Origin: JAWLDB01 sp041686915
GTDB lineage: Bacteria > Bacillota > UBA994 > UBA5500
Assembly: GCA_041686915.1 (NCBI GenBank)
Contig: JAWLDB010000072.1
Location: 1-12,081 of the forward strand
Length of the DNA: 12,081 nucleotides
Reading direction: 5' to 3'
The notes beneath the pieces were generated by a model. The model was not told the origin of the DNA and did no database searches. It was given only the letters and a program-made list of their open reading frames with translations. This document shows positions 1 to 6,607 of the stretch, piece by piece (position 1 is the stretch's first letter; every line of letters begins with the position of its first letter). The position numbers and the translations under genes are program-made.

Positions 1-539
1 TAAAACCTGAAACGGTCCCGCGGACCCTCTGTGATGGCACTGGTTCCAATTGCAGCAAGCGCTTCACTCCGCGAGACATGCTCAAGTCCGCAGTAGAATT
101 CGCTCGGTTTTCCATACCAATCAGAACCAATCTCCCCGTATCCATAGAACGATACGATCGCCTTCGGTCTGCAAGCGAATGATCCTGACAAAAGGCCCAG
201 ATATGCCCCGGCTGAGTGCCCAACAACGGCGATCCTATCGGGGTTAATGCTGCAATAGCTCAAACCCTCAGACCTAACCCACTGCAGCGCGGTGCGAATG
301 TCCTCGGCTATGGATGGCAGTTTGGTCTCCGGCGCCAGTCTGTAATCAATGGAGAATACTGTGAAGCCTGCTCGCCGGTATATTTGTATCTGCTCTGCGC
401 TGATGTTCTTCCGTGAGCCCCAGATGAGCGCACCTCCATGGATGATTACCACAGCAGGTGAGTTATCTAGATTTGACGGGTAGATATCCACCTTCATCGG
501 GCACCCATCGACTTTTGCAAAGGTAACGTCCAGATGCAT
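1..539 (-). CDS. Alpha/beta hydrolase, HSL/BD-FAE esterase-like (partial, 3' end off the left edge)
   Basis: This is an open frame of 179 codons with no stop that runs off the window edge, so only the N-terminal part is visible. Three family signatures are in order: the oxyanion-hole HGG at about residues 34-36, DYRLAPE at 65-71, and the nucleophile elbow GHSAG with Ser109. This combination is typical of the Aes/HSL-BD-FAE group of carboxylesterases (COG0657). The catalytic Asp and His would lie beyond the edge. No signal peptide is seen, so the enzyme is probably cytoplasmic, and its substrate is unknown. The ATG at 539-537 is the first possible start, because a TAA lies in frame two codons upstream. 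The ribosome site is poor (GGGGG about 8 bases upstream). A TTGACA box at 633-628 upstream suggests its own promoter. Membership of the fold is secure; specificity is not. Confidence 0.88.
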   Translation of the reverse strand, partial: MHLDVTFAKVDGCPMKVDIYPSNLDNSPAVVIIHGGALIWGSRKNISAEQIQIYRRAGFTVFSIDYRLAPETKLPSIAEDIRTALQWVRSEGLSYCSINPDRIAVVGHSAGAYLGLLSGSFACRPKAIVSFYGYGEIGSDWYGKPSEFYCGLEHVSRSEALAAIGTSAITEGPRDRFRF

Positions 540-604
540 TGCTTAGCCCCCAATCGTTCTTCAAGTGTGGATGTTCTGTAAAGTCATTTCCAATTCTATA
601 TGGT

Positions 605-633
605 AAGTTATTCCTAGGGCACCCGGTTGTCAA
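605..633 (-). promoter_or_regulatory. Candidate sigma-A promoter for the partial esterase
   Basis: On the minus strand a perfect -35 box TTGACA (633-628) is followed after 17 bases by TAACTT (610-605), a mediocre -10. It lies about 65 bases upstream of the esterase start and points towards it, downstream of the catalase terminator hairpin. This is an inference from hexamers only. Confidence 0.4.
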
Positions 634-700
634 TGGGCTAATTTGCTGACAGACAGGGGGACACGTACACCTTGTCTTGAGATTTACGAGCGCAAAGATA

Positions 701-736
701 GAGAGGAGCCCCACAACTGGTGTGGAGGCTCCTCTC
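701..736 (-). terminator. Terminator hairpin of the catalase gene
   Basis: GAGAGGAGCC (701-710) pairs perfectly with GGCTCCTCTC (727-736). Inside it CCACA (711-715) pairs with TGTGG (721-725) past one bulged A, leaving the loop ACTGG. It begins about 30 bases after the catalase stop. The minus-strand tail (TATCTTTGCG) is only modestly U-rich, but the stem is long and GC-rich. It also separates the catalase unit from the downstream esterase. Confidence 0.75.
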
Positions 737-767
737 TGTTTAGCTGGCCATGCCTGCTATCGCAGGA

Positions 768-2906
768 CTAGGCCGGTACCATATTCTTCTGTTGCTGTCT
801 GTTCCAGTGCCGGTGCTGAGCAATCGCGTTGATAAACGCGGCTGAGAACTCAGTAAGGTCCTGAGCATTGCGAACGGTGACAATGCCCATATCTGTCACT
901 GTCTGCCCCTGATCACCCGAAGCGGCAACAGTTACTCCAGGGATTTGTGCTCCCATAATCAGATCCACACCATCGCCACTGGCTGCAATCGGTTTGCAGT
1001 GCTTGAAGGTCTCATTGACGAAGTGCAACGCATCTCCTTGCTGCTTCAGACTGCTGATGCTCTGGGAACCACCTGGGATGTAGACGGCATCGTACATGAT
1101 CGATCCCGTGGTAGTCCAGCTCTTCATCGCTTCTACCTTTTCGCCTTCCACGCTAGTGAGCATGCCTAGTTTCATGCTAACCGTTTCATGATGCACGCCT
1201 TGCTCCCGAAGCACATTCATGACCTGACTAAGTTCAGCGAAGCTAAAGCCCTCGTCCAGCAGGATGGCTACTTTGCGGGTGCGCGCGTTCATGACAGTGT
1301 TGGCTTGGCTCACAGCCGGAGATGCAGTGGTGACACCAGTTCCGCCTGGTTGCGCAGGTGGGTTTGCACCAACCTTATCCGATATCATAGTAGCAAGCTG
1401 CCCATCTACGTTGTTGAATAAATCAACAACAGCCTGCCGGATGTTTTTGTCCTGCACCTTGCCTACCTCGAAGTGGAAAGCATCAACAATGTGCTGCTTC
1501 TCCGGGCCGGACATGCTGTTCCAGAATAGTGTGGCCTGGGTGAAGAAGTCCTTGAAACTCTCGCTACGTTGACGAACTTTATACCCGTCCACCTTTTCGG
1601 CATAGTGCACGTAGCCATTCTTGGGATCAGGTTTCGGGGCATTAGTCTGCAAGTAGTTGGGTGAATAGGCAACCTTCCCCCGGTCGATGGTCATGCGGTT
1701 ATAGCCATCCCGCTGATTATTGTGTACCGGCGCTAACGGACGGTTGATCGGAATCTCGTGGAAGTTGGGGCCGCCCAGGCGGATTAGTTGGGTATCCAGG
1801 TACGAGAACAGTCGTCCCTGCAGCAATGGGTCGTTGGTGAAGTCGATGCCAGGAACCACGTTGCCCGGGTGGAACGCAACCTGCTCTGTCTCGGCGAAGA
1901 AGTTGTCGGTGTTGCGGTTTAACGTCATCTTGCCAATCAGCTTGACCGGCACCAACTCTTCTGGCCAGAATTTGGTGGCATCAAGGATGTCGAAGTCGAA
2001 CTTGAACTCGTCTTCCTCCTCGATAATCTGGATGCCTAGCTCAAACTCAGGGTATTCGCCGTTGTTGATAGCGTCCCAAAGGTCACGGCGGTTAAAGTCA
2101 GGGTCCTTGCCTGCCAGCTTCTGCGCTTCGTCCCAGACTAGGGAGTGGACACCGAGTTTAGGCTTCCAGTGGAACTTGACGAAGCGCCCCTTGCCCTGGT
2201 CGTTGACCAGCCTGAAGGTGTTTACACCAAAGCCCTCCATCATGCGGAAACTGCGCGGCAGAGCCCTGTCGGACAAGAGCCACAGAATCATAGGGGTGAG
2301 CTCAGGGGTATTGACGACGAAATCCCAGAAGGTGTCGTGCGCAGCTGAGGCCTGCGGTATTTCGTTATCCGGTTCAGGCTTGATGGAATGCACGATGTCA
2401 GGGAACTTGATGGCATCATGGATAAAGAAGATGGGCATGTTGTTGCCGACCAGGTCGTAGTTGCCCTCTTCGGTATAGAACTTGGTGGCGAAGCCGCGTA
2501 CGTCACGCACTGTATCTGCGGAGCCTCGTGATCCAACCACTGTGGAGAAGCGCACAAATACCGGAGTCTTGACTGAAGGGTCTTGCAAGAACTTGGCCTT
2601 CGTGTACTCCGTCATCGGCTCATAAACCTGGAAATAGCCGTGGGCACCAAAACCGCGTGCATGCACTACGCGCTCCGGGATACGTTCATGGTCGAAATGG
2701 GTCATCTTCTCCCGGAAGTGAAAGTCCTCCATCAAGGTAGGCCCGCGCTCTCCAGCCTTTAGCGAGTCATCGGTGTGCGACACCAGTAGCCCCTGGTTGG
2801 TGGTCAGTTTAGTGCCGCCATGCTCTGCGGTAAACGCCTCTAGTTGGCGTTGTTTGCTTTTTTCACTGATAGCAGCCTGGCTCGGTTCTTTGTTGTCTTG
2901 TTTCAT
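768..2906 (-). CDS. katE: Large-subunit (HPII-type, clade 2) catalase with C-terminal DJ-1/PfpI-like domain
   Basis: This cytoplasmic haem enzyme breaks hydrogen peroxide into water and oxygen. The protein is 712 residues. The catalase core covers about residues 30-510: distal His82 in RVVHARG, Asn155 in DLVGNNMP, and proximal Tyr369 in RLFSYLDTQ. The spacings His-Asn (73) and His-Tyr (287) equal those of E. coli HPII. His346 in FHPGN matches HPII His392, which forms the covalent His-Tyr link there. A Pro/Gly/Thr-rich linker (about 514-542) leads to a DJ-1/PfpI-like domain (about 544-700) whose nucleophile elbow (ASGDG, 642-646) has no cysteine, as is usual for this catalase class. The N-terminal arm is about 46 residues shorter than in E. 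coli HPII. The start is set at 2906 because GGAGGG lies 9 bases upstream of it; an in-frame ATG at 2927 has no such site. It forms a single-gene unit with a hairpin after the stop. An inverted repeat 66-91 bases upstream may be an operator. Confidence 0.96.
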   Translation of the reverse strand: MKQDNKEPSQAAISEKSKQRQLEAFTAEHGGTKLTTNQGLLVSHTDDSLKAGERGPTLMEDFHFREKMTHFDHERIPERVVHARGFGAHGYFQVYEPMTEYTKAKFLQDPSVKTPVFVRFSTVVGSRGSADTVRDVRGFATKFYTEEGNYDLVGNNMPIFFIHDAIKFPDIVHSIKPEPDNEIPQASAAHDTFWDFVVNTPELTPMILWLLSDRALPRSFRMMEGFGVNTFRLVNDQGKGRFVKFHWKPKLGVHSLVWDEAQKLAGKDPDFNRRDLWDAINNGEYPEFELGIQIIEEEDEFKFDFDILDATKFWPEELVPVKLIGKMTLNRNTDNFFAETEQVAFHPGNVVPGIDFTNDPLLQGRLFSYLDTQLIRLGGPNFHEIPINRPLAPVHNNQRDGYNRMTIDRGKVAYSPNYLQTNAPKPDPKNGYVHYAEKVDGYKVRQRSESFKDFFTQATLFWNSMSGPEKQHIVDAFHFEVGKVQDKNIRQAVVDLFNNVDGQLATMISDKVGANPPAQPGGTGVTTASPAVSQANTVMNARTRKVAILLDEGFSFAELSQVMNVLREQGVHHETVSMKLGMLTSVEGEKVEAMKSWTTTGSIMYDAVYIPGGSQSISSLKQQGDALHFVNETFKHCKPIAASGDGVDLIMGAQIPGVTVAASGDQGQTVTDMGIVTVRNAQDLTEFSAAFINAIAQHRHWNRQQQKNMVPA

Positions 2907-2971
2907 CGCTATTACCCTCCGTATCATGGATCAGGGAACAGACGACAGCGCCAGTTTCCTGTCCAGTCTTA

Positions 2972-2997
2972 CTTCAGGTTAGTGTTACCATCTGAAG
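2972..2997. promoter_or_regulatory. Inverted repeat upstream of the catalase gene, possible operator
   Basis: CTTCAG (2972-2977) and CTGAAG (2992-2997) form a perfect 6-bp inverted repeat with a 14-base spacer, 66-91 bases upstream of the catalase start. The position suits a regulator site. It does not resemble the PerR box, and no convincing -35/-10 pair was found next to it. This is a weak call. Confidence 0.22.
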
Positions 2998-3017
2998 GTC
3001 TTGCCATGAGCAAAAGC

Positions 3018-3054
3018 GCCGACTCTGCCTGTTTTCCCATCAGCGAAAGTCGGC
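3018..3054 (-). terminator. Probable terminator hairpin after the carboxypeptidase gene
   Basis: GCCGACT (3018-3024) pairs with AGTCGGC (3048-3054) across a 23-base loop that contains a further CTG/CAG pairing. Read on the minus strand it comes 17 bases after the carboxypeptidase stop and is followed by GCTTTTGC. It is a moderate candidate because of the long loop. Confidence 0.45.
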
Positions 3055-3071
3055 AAAGCAGTGCTCTCCTT

Positions 3072-4832
3072 TTACTGTTTGGGCCAAGTACCCAGCCTGT
3101 AGCGGGGGGTGCTCCAAATATCCAGTGGTGCAGACCATCCACTAAAGTGTTCTGACACAGCAGTCTCCTGGAGCAGTGAACCGGAAACAAGCTCGTAAGT
3201 ACCGTCTGTCCTTGGCACGAAGCTTAGTGTTGTTCGCTGTCCCTGTGCAGGATGGCTGTTTGCAGTCAGTGCCTCTGTCGTGATCTGGAGCGACATCGGC
3301 ACATTAGGCTGCCCGCTGGACACCTTGAGCAAATGAGTCGCTGTCAGGTTCTCTACGGTTTCTTGTGCGATAGTCTTGCCATTTTGGCTAAGGAGAAGAT
3401 GAGTGGTCACGCCTATGCCTCCCGTATTCCTAATCTCCAACACAAGCTGACCGTCTTCCTGGCCCATTTCCGAGACACCAACCTGCGGCATAACCGCCAA
3501 CAGGTAAAGCAAGCCCAGGTTTTTGTGCTTCACAACTTCCTGAACCTCCGATGGCGGCGGGTTAAGGTACCACCCTGGACTAAAGTAGCGCACGTAAACG
3601 TTCGTTGGCCAGATCCGGCGGCTGAACGTACCTTCGTGATATCTGACGCCCCGGTTCGGAACACCAAAGATCTCCAGTGTCGACGAGACAATACCTGCTT
3701 CGTACAACCAATCCACTGCCATGGCAAGGCGCTGCTCGTATAGAAAGTGCTGACAGTCAATTTCATCAGTGCTGAGCAACTGGCTAAGCTTTGTGCCAAG
3801 CATGCTGAACAAGCCCTGGTCCTTCTCGCTGTCACTGAAAGGGAACATAGAGAGCATGCCGGAAGAGTGAAGGTCAGTTGCCATTATGATATTCGGGTGG
3901 TTCTCCACGAACCTCTTCAAGGCCTGAGTCTCCGGCTCCGAGAAAGGGGTGGCTCCACCGTACAGATTTCTGTCCCAGCCTGCGTCTTGTGGCCGAACCA
4001 AGTCTCCGCTTTTCCAGGCAGGAGTATCCCAGTTCCGGTTCAGGTCAACGCCTACTAACGGGTCACCATCCGGTTCTATTGGCATTACCGAACGGTTCCG
4101 GTGGTCAACCCACCCGAGATCCTTTCTGAGCAGCAACTGTCTGTCGCCCAATTGGTTCACTGGGGCACTGGCAAATGGTTTCCCGCCTGTGGAAAGCATG
4201 ACCCCGGGGCGGAAAACGAAGAGTTCCTTGCTGTAGTGGTTGAAGCCTATGGACATCCTGTCTTCGCTTTGCTCTCCATCTCCATCCAGGTCGAATGTTC
4301 TGGCATTGCCCCTGTGTCCCACATACTGCTCCAGAAAGAAGTCATTGCCATCTGGATTTGCCTGGGGTACGACATAGAGCGTGCGGGTGTCCAGCAGAGC
4401 CGTAACCATCGGGTCCTCTCCATAATTCTTGAGCAGGTACTCGATATTGTAGACGGCTATCTGTGACGTTATTGCTTCAAAGGCGTGTTGCTGCCCAATA
4501 ATCAACAGGGCCGGCTTGTGGTCAGGCCCACCATTGCTCAGGTTGCTCACAGTGCAAGCTAGCACCTGCCGGCCTTGATGGGTTGTCCCGATCTCATCAA
4601 CCTGCATCAGATGCGGATAAGTCTGCTGCAACTGTCTCAGGTGCTGATTAAAGGTTTCAGCGTAGGGATAATGTTTGTAGTCTATCGACGCCATCTGATC
4701 TGGCTTGATGGTGTTCCACTGGTTCTCGAGCGGCGCATACAGGGCATAGATGGTCTGCAGCAGCAGGCTGAACATTATGGCGAGCAGCAGGGTGACCAGG
4801 ATGGGTTTTCCTCTTAAAAGCTTGGTTATCAT
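3072..4832 (-). CDS. Exported or membrane-anchored M14-family zinc carboxypeptidase
   Basis: This is a 586-residue zinc peptidase. Residues 1-8 carry two Lys and one Arg and are followed by a hydrophobic segment (about 10-30), which fits a signal peptide or N-terminal anchor and an extracellular enzyme. The M14 landmarks are in order: zinc ligands His116 and Glu119 in HAFE, NPDG at 159-162, VDLNRN at 262-267 (substrate-binding Arg266), the third zinc ligand His322 in DLHSSG, and catalytic Glu387 in TLEIFG. A DLDGDGEQSED stretch (181-191) lies in an insert between NPDG and VDLNRN; DxDxDG inserts occur in some bacterial M14 groups and may bind calcium. Residues from about 450 to the end form an extra C-terminal region, probably beta-rich. 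The start at 4832 is chosen because AAGGAGGT lies 7 bases upstream; an in-frame ATG at 4856 lacks this. Peptide substrates cannot be predicted. It is a single gene with its own hairpin. Confidence 0.9.
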   Translation of the reverse strand: MITKLLRGKPILVTLLLAIMFSLLLQTIYALYAPLENQWNTIKPDQMASIDYKHYPYAETFNQHLRQLQQTYPHLMQVDEIGTTHQGRQVLACTVSNLSNGGPDHKPALLIIGQQHAFEAITSQIAVYNIEYLLKNYGEDPMVTALLDTRTLYVVPQANPDGNDFFLEQYVGHRGNARTFDLDGDGEQSEDRMSIGFNHYSKELFVFRPGVMLSTGGKPFASAPVNQLGDRQLLLRKDLGWVDHRNRSVMPIEPDGDPLVGVDLNRNWDTPAWKSGDLVRPQDAGWDRNLYGGATPFSEPETQALKRFVENHPNIIMATDLHSSGMLSMFPFSDSEKDQGLFSMLGTKLSQLLSTDEIDCQHFLYEQRLAMAVDWLYEAGIVSSTLEIFGVPNRGVRYHEGTFSRRIWPTNVYVRYFSPGWYLNPPPSEVQEVVKHKNLGLLYLLAVMPQVGVSEMGQEDGQLVLEIRNTGGIGVTTHLLLSQNGKTIAQETVENLTATHLLKVSSGQPNVPMSLQITTEALTANSHPAQGQRTTLSFVPRTDGTYELVSGSLLQETAVSEHFSGWSAPLDIWSTPRYRLGTWPKQ

Positions 4833-4951
4833 AGCCAATACCTCCTTAACACACATACTAATATTTCACCTTGAACAAAGGCTGAAAATTGACTTAGCAA
4901 AGGCATTTCCTTCTGATCCAGCCAGTGCTTTAGGTTTTGCTGAGCCAATTG

Positions 4952-4983
4952 TATGACAGATACGGGCTTCAAAGAGTGTCATA
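4952..4983. repeat. 7-bp perfect inverted repeat, TATGACA/TGTCATA
   Basis: TATGACA (4952-4958) and TGTCATA (4977-4983) are separated by 18 bases, about 120-150 bases upstream of the carboxypeptidase start. It could be an operator or the stem of a small hairpin. There is no further evidence for either. Confidence 0.4.
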
Positions 4984-5349
4984 TTACCAACTAGATAGCA
5001 CAAATCTATGTAAACTAACCTGGGCTGAAGTTCGGATTACTTACGCAAACAACGGGGGGCGTCTCCCTTTAACCGGGAGATATGCAGCTGGTCATGGGCC
5101 TCAACCATGGTACGAAGGAGCGCCAATATATAGCTTATCGGATTGCTAGTTCTGCTCTTCAGCCCACGCTTGACTTCCCGAGCGTTAGGTTCTATAAAAA
5201 CAGCATCAGCCTTCACCTCAGCCACACCCTTGGTTGATTGGTATCTGGTTCAATTGTTGTTTAATACTTATGATTGGAACTATTGAGAAGCACATATGGC
5301 TAGGTAAGTGAAAGCTTCCCATAAAATCTATCGAATAATGGTAAACTTT

Positions 5350-5378
5350 TTGGACTGATACCCCGTATAAACTAGTAT
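5350..5378 (+). promoter_or_regulatory. Candidate promoter of the PH-domain gene
   Basis: TTGGAC (5350-5355) and TAGTAT (5373-5378) are separated by 17 bases and lie 24 bases upstream of the GTG start, leaving a very short leader that contains the AGGAGGG site. The match to sigma-A consensus is fair rather than strong. Confidence 0.45.
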
Positions 5379-5401
5379 AGAAACGAGCAGGAGGGATCGC
5401 A

Positions 5402-5836
5402 GTGCAACAGAGGAAACTTCCGCCCGCAGTCGTGATAGCTATGGTATTAGTGATCACAGTTCCCGCTGGTATTTTCGTCTATAGCTCGCTGATGGGTGAC
5501 ATGGGCCTAACCTACGCCCTGACGGATGAAGGCTTGCGAATACAGCATGAGGGGGCTAGCCTGATGTCGCCTGAAGACAGGCTGATTAGCTATAGCGAGA
5601 TTACAAAGATTCAGGTTTTGGACCAATTGCCCAAGCTGCACAAGGAGTGGGGTAAGAATGGTGTGAAAACCTGGGTGGGCGATTTCAGTTCAGATGAGCT
5701 GGGCACAGTCAAGGCGTACATACTGAATATTAAGTGGCCGATTGTGCTGCTGAAGACTGAAGACGATACCATTCTGTTGTCACCTGAAGATACTGATGCG
5801 TTTGTGCAGCAGCTGCGCGCGGCCACCGGAGAATAA
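5402..5836 (+). CDS. Membrane-anchored bacterial PH-domain protein (PF10882-like)
   Basis: This is a 144-residue protein. One hydrophobic segment at about residues 9-29 is followed by a domain (about 36-140) that resembles the small bacterial pleckstrin-homology-like family: an ISYSEITKIQVLDQLP strand region, a Gly-rich turn, a strand with KAYILNIKWPIVLLKTEDD, and the closing motif ILLSPEDTDAFVQQL. That last segment (SPED, then a short helix) is the clearest family mark. The role of these proteins is poorly known; they probably work at the membrane surface. The start is a GTG with AGGAGGG 6 bases upstream. It is monocistronic, with its own promoter candidate, and shares a hairpin with the convergent YvrJ gene. 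The family call rests on pattern recognition only. Confidence 0.75.
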   Translation: MQQRKLPPAVVIAMVLVITVPAGIFVYSSLMGDMGLTYALTDEGLRIQHEGASLMSPEDRLISYSEITKIQVLDQLPKLHKEWGKNGVKTWVGDFSSDELGTVKAYILNIKWPIVLLKTEDDTILLSPEDTDAFVQQLRAATGE

Positions 5837-5851
5837 CCCTCATGTTTAAAG

Positions 5852-5880
5852 GCCCCACGTTCCTCGTCAGAACGTGGGGC
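5852..5880. terminator. Bidirectional terminator between the PH-domain and YvrJ genes
   Basis: GCCCCACGTT (5852-5861) pairs perfectly with AACGTGGGGC (5871-5880) around a 9-base loop. It sits 15 bases after the plus-strand stop and 5 bases after the minus-strand stop of two convergent genes. The tails are only mildly T-rich on each side (TTGGCTC on plus, CTTTAAAC on minus). Confidence 0.75.
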
Positions 5881-5885
5881 TTGGC

Positions 5886-6029
5886 TCACTTTGATCCCGA
5901 GATAACCTTACTCAACTCATTTATTGCTCCGGTCAAGACTTCCAGCTTACCCTCAATCCGCACGAGTAGGTACATGGAGAGTACAACCGGAAATCCGAAG
6001 TTAGCTATTTGAGGTAAGAGATCATCCAT
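5886..6029 (-). CDS. YvrJ-family small membrane protein
   Basis: This is a 47-residue peptide. After a short acidic start (MDDLLPQ), the stretch ANFGFPVVLSMYLLVRIE (residues 9-26) gives one hydrophobic segment, followed by a short amphipathic helix with GKLEVLTGAINELSKV. The NFGFP...YLLVR.E.KL pattern is the signature of the YvrJ family (PF12841), whose function is unknown. The ATG has AGGAG 9 bases upstream. It is the last gene of a four-gene minus-strand cluster, 23 bases after the five-cysteine gene, and is followed at once by a terminator hairpin. YvrJ genes commonly accompany DUF1659 and DUF2922 genes in Bacillota, which supports the call. Confidence 0.88.
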   Translation of the reverse strand: MDDLLPQIANFGFPVVLSMYLLVRIEGKLEVLTGAINELSKVISGSK

Positions 6030-6052
6030 GCAAGATTTCTCCTTTCTTTCGT

Positions 6053-6265
6053 TTATGGTTGGCTGACGGCGATTTCCTCGAAGGTCGCGCCGTGCAAGAG
6101 AGCGTCTTCCAACACGTCAGCGCAGTCCGGACAGAGCACCAAGTCGCCGCAGACTATGCCGTCCTCGTGAAACAGGGCCAGCTTGTCTACGGTCTTCAGG
6201 CGATTGCACAGAGAGCAACGTTGCTTCTTGCCATCGCGGAACGACAGAATGTTCACCTTGATCAT
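6053..6265 (-). CDS. Small five-cysteine zinc-ribbon-like protein, unknown function
   Basis: This is a 70-residue protein I do not recognise. Cys17 and Cys20 (CSLC) and Cys45 and Cys48 (CPDC) form two knuckles 24 residues apart, the layout of a treble-clef or zinc-ribbon site; a fifth cysteine, Cys39, lies between them. The ends are a basic N-terminus (FRDGKKQR) and an acidic helical C-terminus (DVLEDALLHGATFEEIA). No membrane segment is present, so it is probably a cytoplasmic metal-binding or protein-binding adaptor. The ATG has AGGAGG 10 bases upstream. It lies between DUF2922 and YvrJ on the same strand, with a hairpin in the 69-base gap before it, so it may be expressed less than the first two genes. 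It is likely a real gene given its strong ribosome site and spacing. Confidence 0.75.
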   Translation of the reverse strand: MIKVNILSFRDGKKQRCSLCNRLKTVDKLALFHEDGIVCGDLVLCPDCADVLEDALLHGATFEEIAVSQP

Positions 6266-6302
6266 CGGTTCTTAGCCTCCTCAGTCGGTGGGGTGCAGTG
6301 AA

Positions 6303-6327
6303 GCCGCCTGGTTTGCTTCCAGGCGGC
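6303..6327. terminator. Intra-cluster hairpin after DUF2922
   Basis: GCCGCCTGG (6303-6311) pairs perfectly with CCAGGCGGC (6319-6327) around the loop TTTGCTT, 7 bases after the DUF2922 stop. On the minus strand the following bases (TTCACTGCACC) are not U-rich, so it is more likely a partial terminator or an RNA-stabilising 3' stem than a full stop. Confidence 0.6.
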
Positions 6328-6334
6328 CCTGATT

Positions 6335-6553
6335 TTAGAACAACGGAGTCACGTCGCGACTGACCACGCGTGCGGCGGAAATGCCGGTAAAGGCACCGCC
6401 GGTAGAATTAAAGATGTTCTTATCGATGATTGTTTGCATCGCCATCTGCACTTCTGCTGGGGTCAACGCCGGTTTCGGATCCGGAATAGAGAGAGAGGCC
6501 GTACGGCCATTAGCGCTGGTGAAGACCAACTGCAAGGTAGTTACTGCTGCCAC
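6335..6553 (-). CDS. DUF2922 family protein
   Basis: This is a 72-residue protein with the DUF2922 pattern: an N-terminal strand LQLVFTSANGRTASLSIPDPKP, the phrase LTPAEVQMAMQTIIDKNIF, and a C-terminal Gly-Ala-rich strand ending in a short hydrophobic tail. The function is unknown. The start is a GTG with AAGGAGGTGA 6 bases upstream, one of the best ribosome sites in the window. It lies 54 bases after DUF1659 on the same strand. The pair DUF1659-DUF2922 is a recurrent neighbourhood in Bacillota and the two small proteins probably act together. Confidence 0.9.
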   Translation of the reverse strand: MAAVTTLQLVFTSANGRTASLSIPDPKPALTPAEVQMAMQTIIDKNIFNSTGGAFTGISAARVVSRDVTPLF

Positions 6554-6607
6554 TTGAGTTCACCTCCTTCTTTAGCAGGTTAGGTCAGGTCTTAGCTCCG
6601 CACGGGA

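Larger units (their letters stand above)
4833..5401. other. 569-base region without a recognisable gene, with several inverted repeats
   Basis: This lies between the divergent carboxypeptidase and PH-domain genes. The first 80 or so bases must hold the carboxypeptidase promoter; AT-rich ATATTAGTAT lies just upstream of its ribosome site, but no clean hexamer pair is seen. Further on there is a perfect TATGACA/TGTCATA inverted repeat (4952-4958 and 4977-4983) and two adjacent small hairpins, TCTCCC/GGGAGA (5062-5067 and 5075-5080) and CATGG/CCATG (5093-5097 and 5105-5109). A short open frame at 5037-5225 (minus) has no usable ribosome site and no recognisable similarity. It may hold a small RNA or the remains of a lost gene; I cannot tell which. 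Confidence 0.4.

Noticed and set aside
652..676. GACAGGG/CCTTGTC hairpin containing GGGACA, as a further copy of the palindromic element
   Set aside because: The arms pair with a wobble and the core is not palindromic, so likeness to the copies at 7604 and 8623 is too weak to claim.
463..714. 83-codon open frame on the minus strand upstream of and overlapping the esterase
   Set aside because: Its start lies in the catalase terminator hairpin, it has no ribosome site, and its C-terminal part is the esterase sequence read in another frame.
1720..2460. 246-codon open frame on the plus strand, antisense to the catalase gene
   Set aside because: It lies fully inside the well-supported catalase gene, has no ribosome site, and its translation is rich in Ser, Trp and Arg with no recognisable motif. 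It is a shadow of the catalase codons.
5037..5225. 62-codon open frame on the minus strand in the large gap
   Set aside because: There is no ribosome site before its start and no recognisable family. It could be a decayed gene but cannot be supported as coding.
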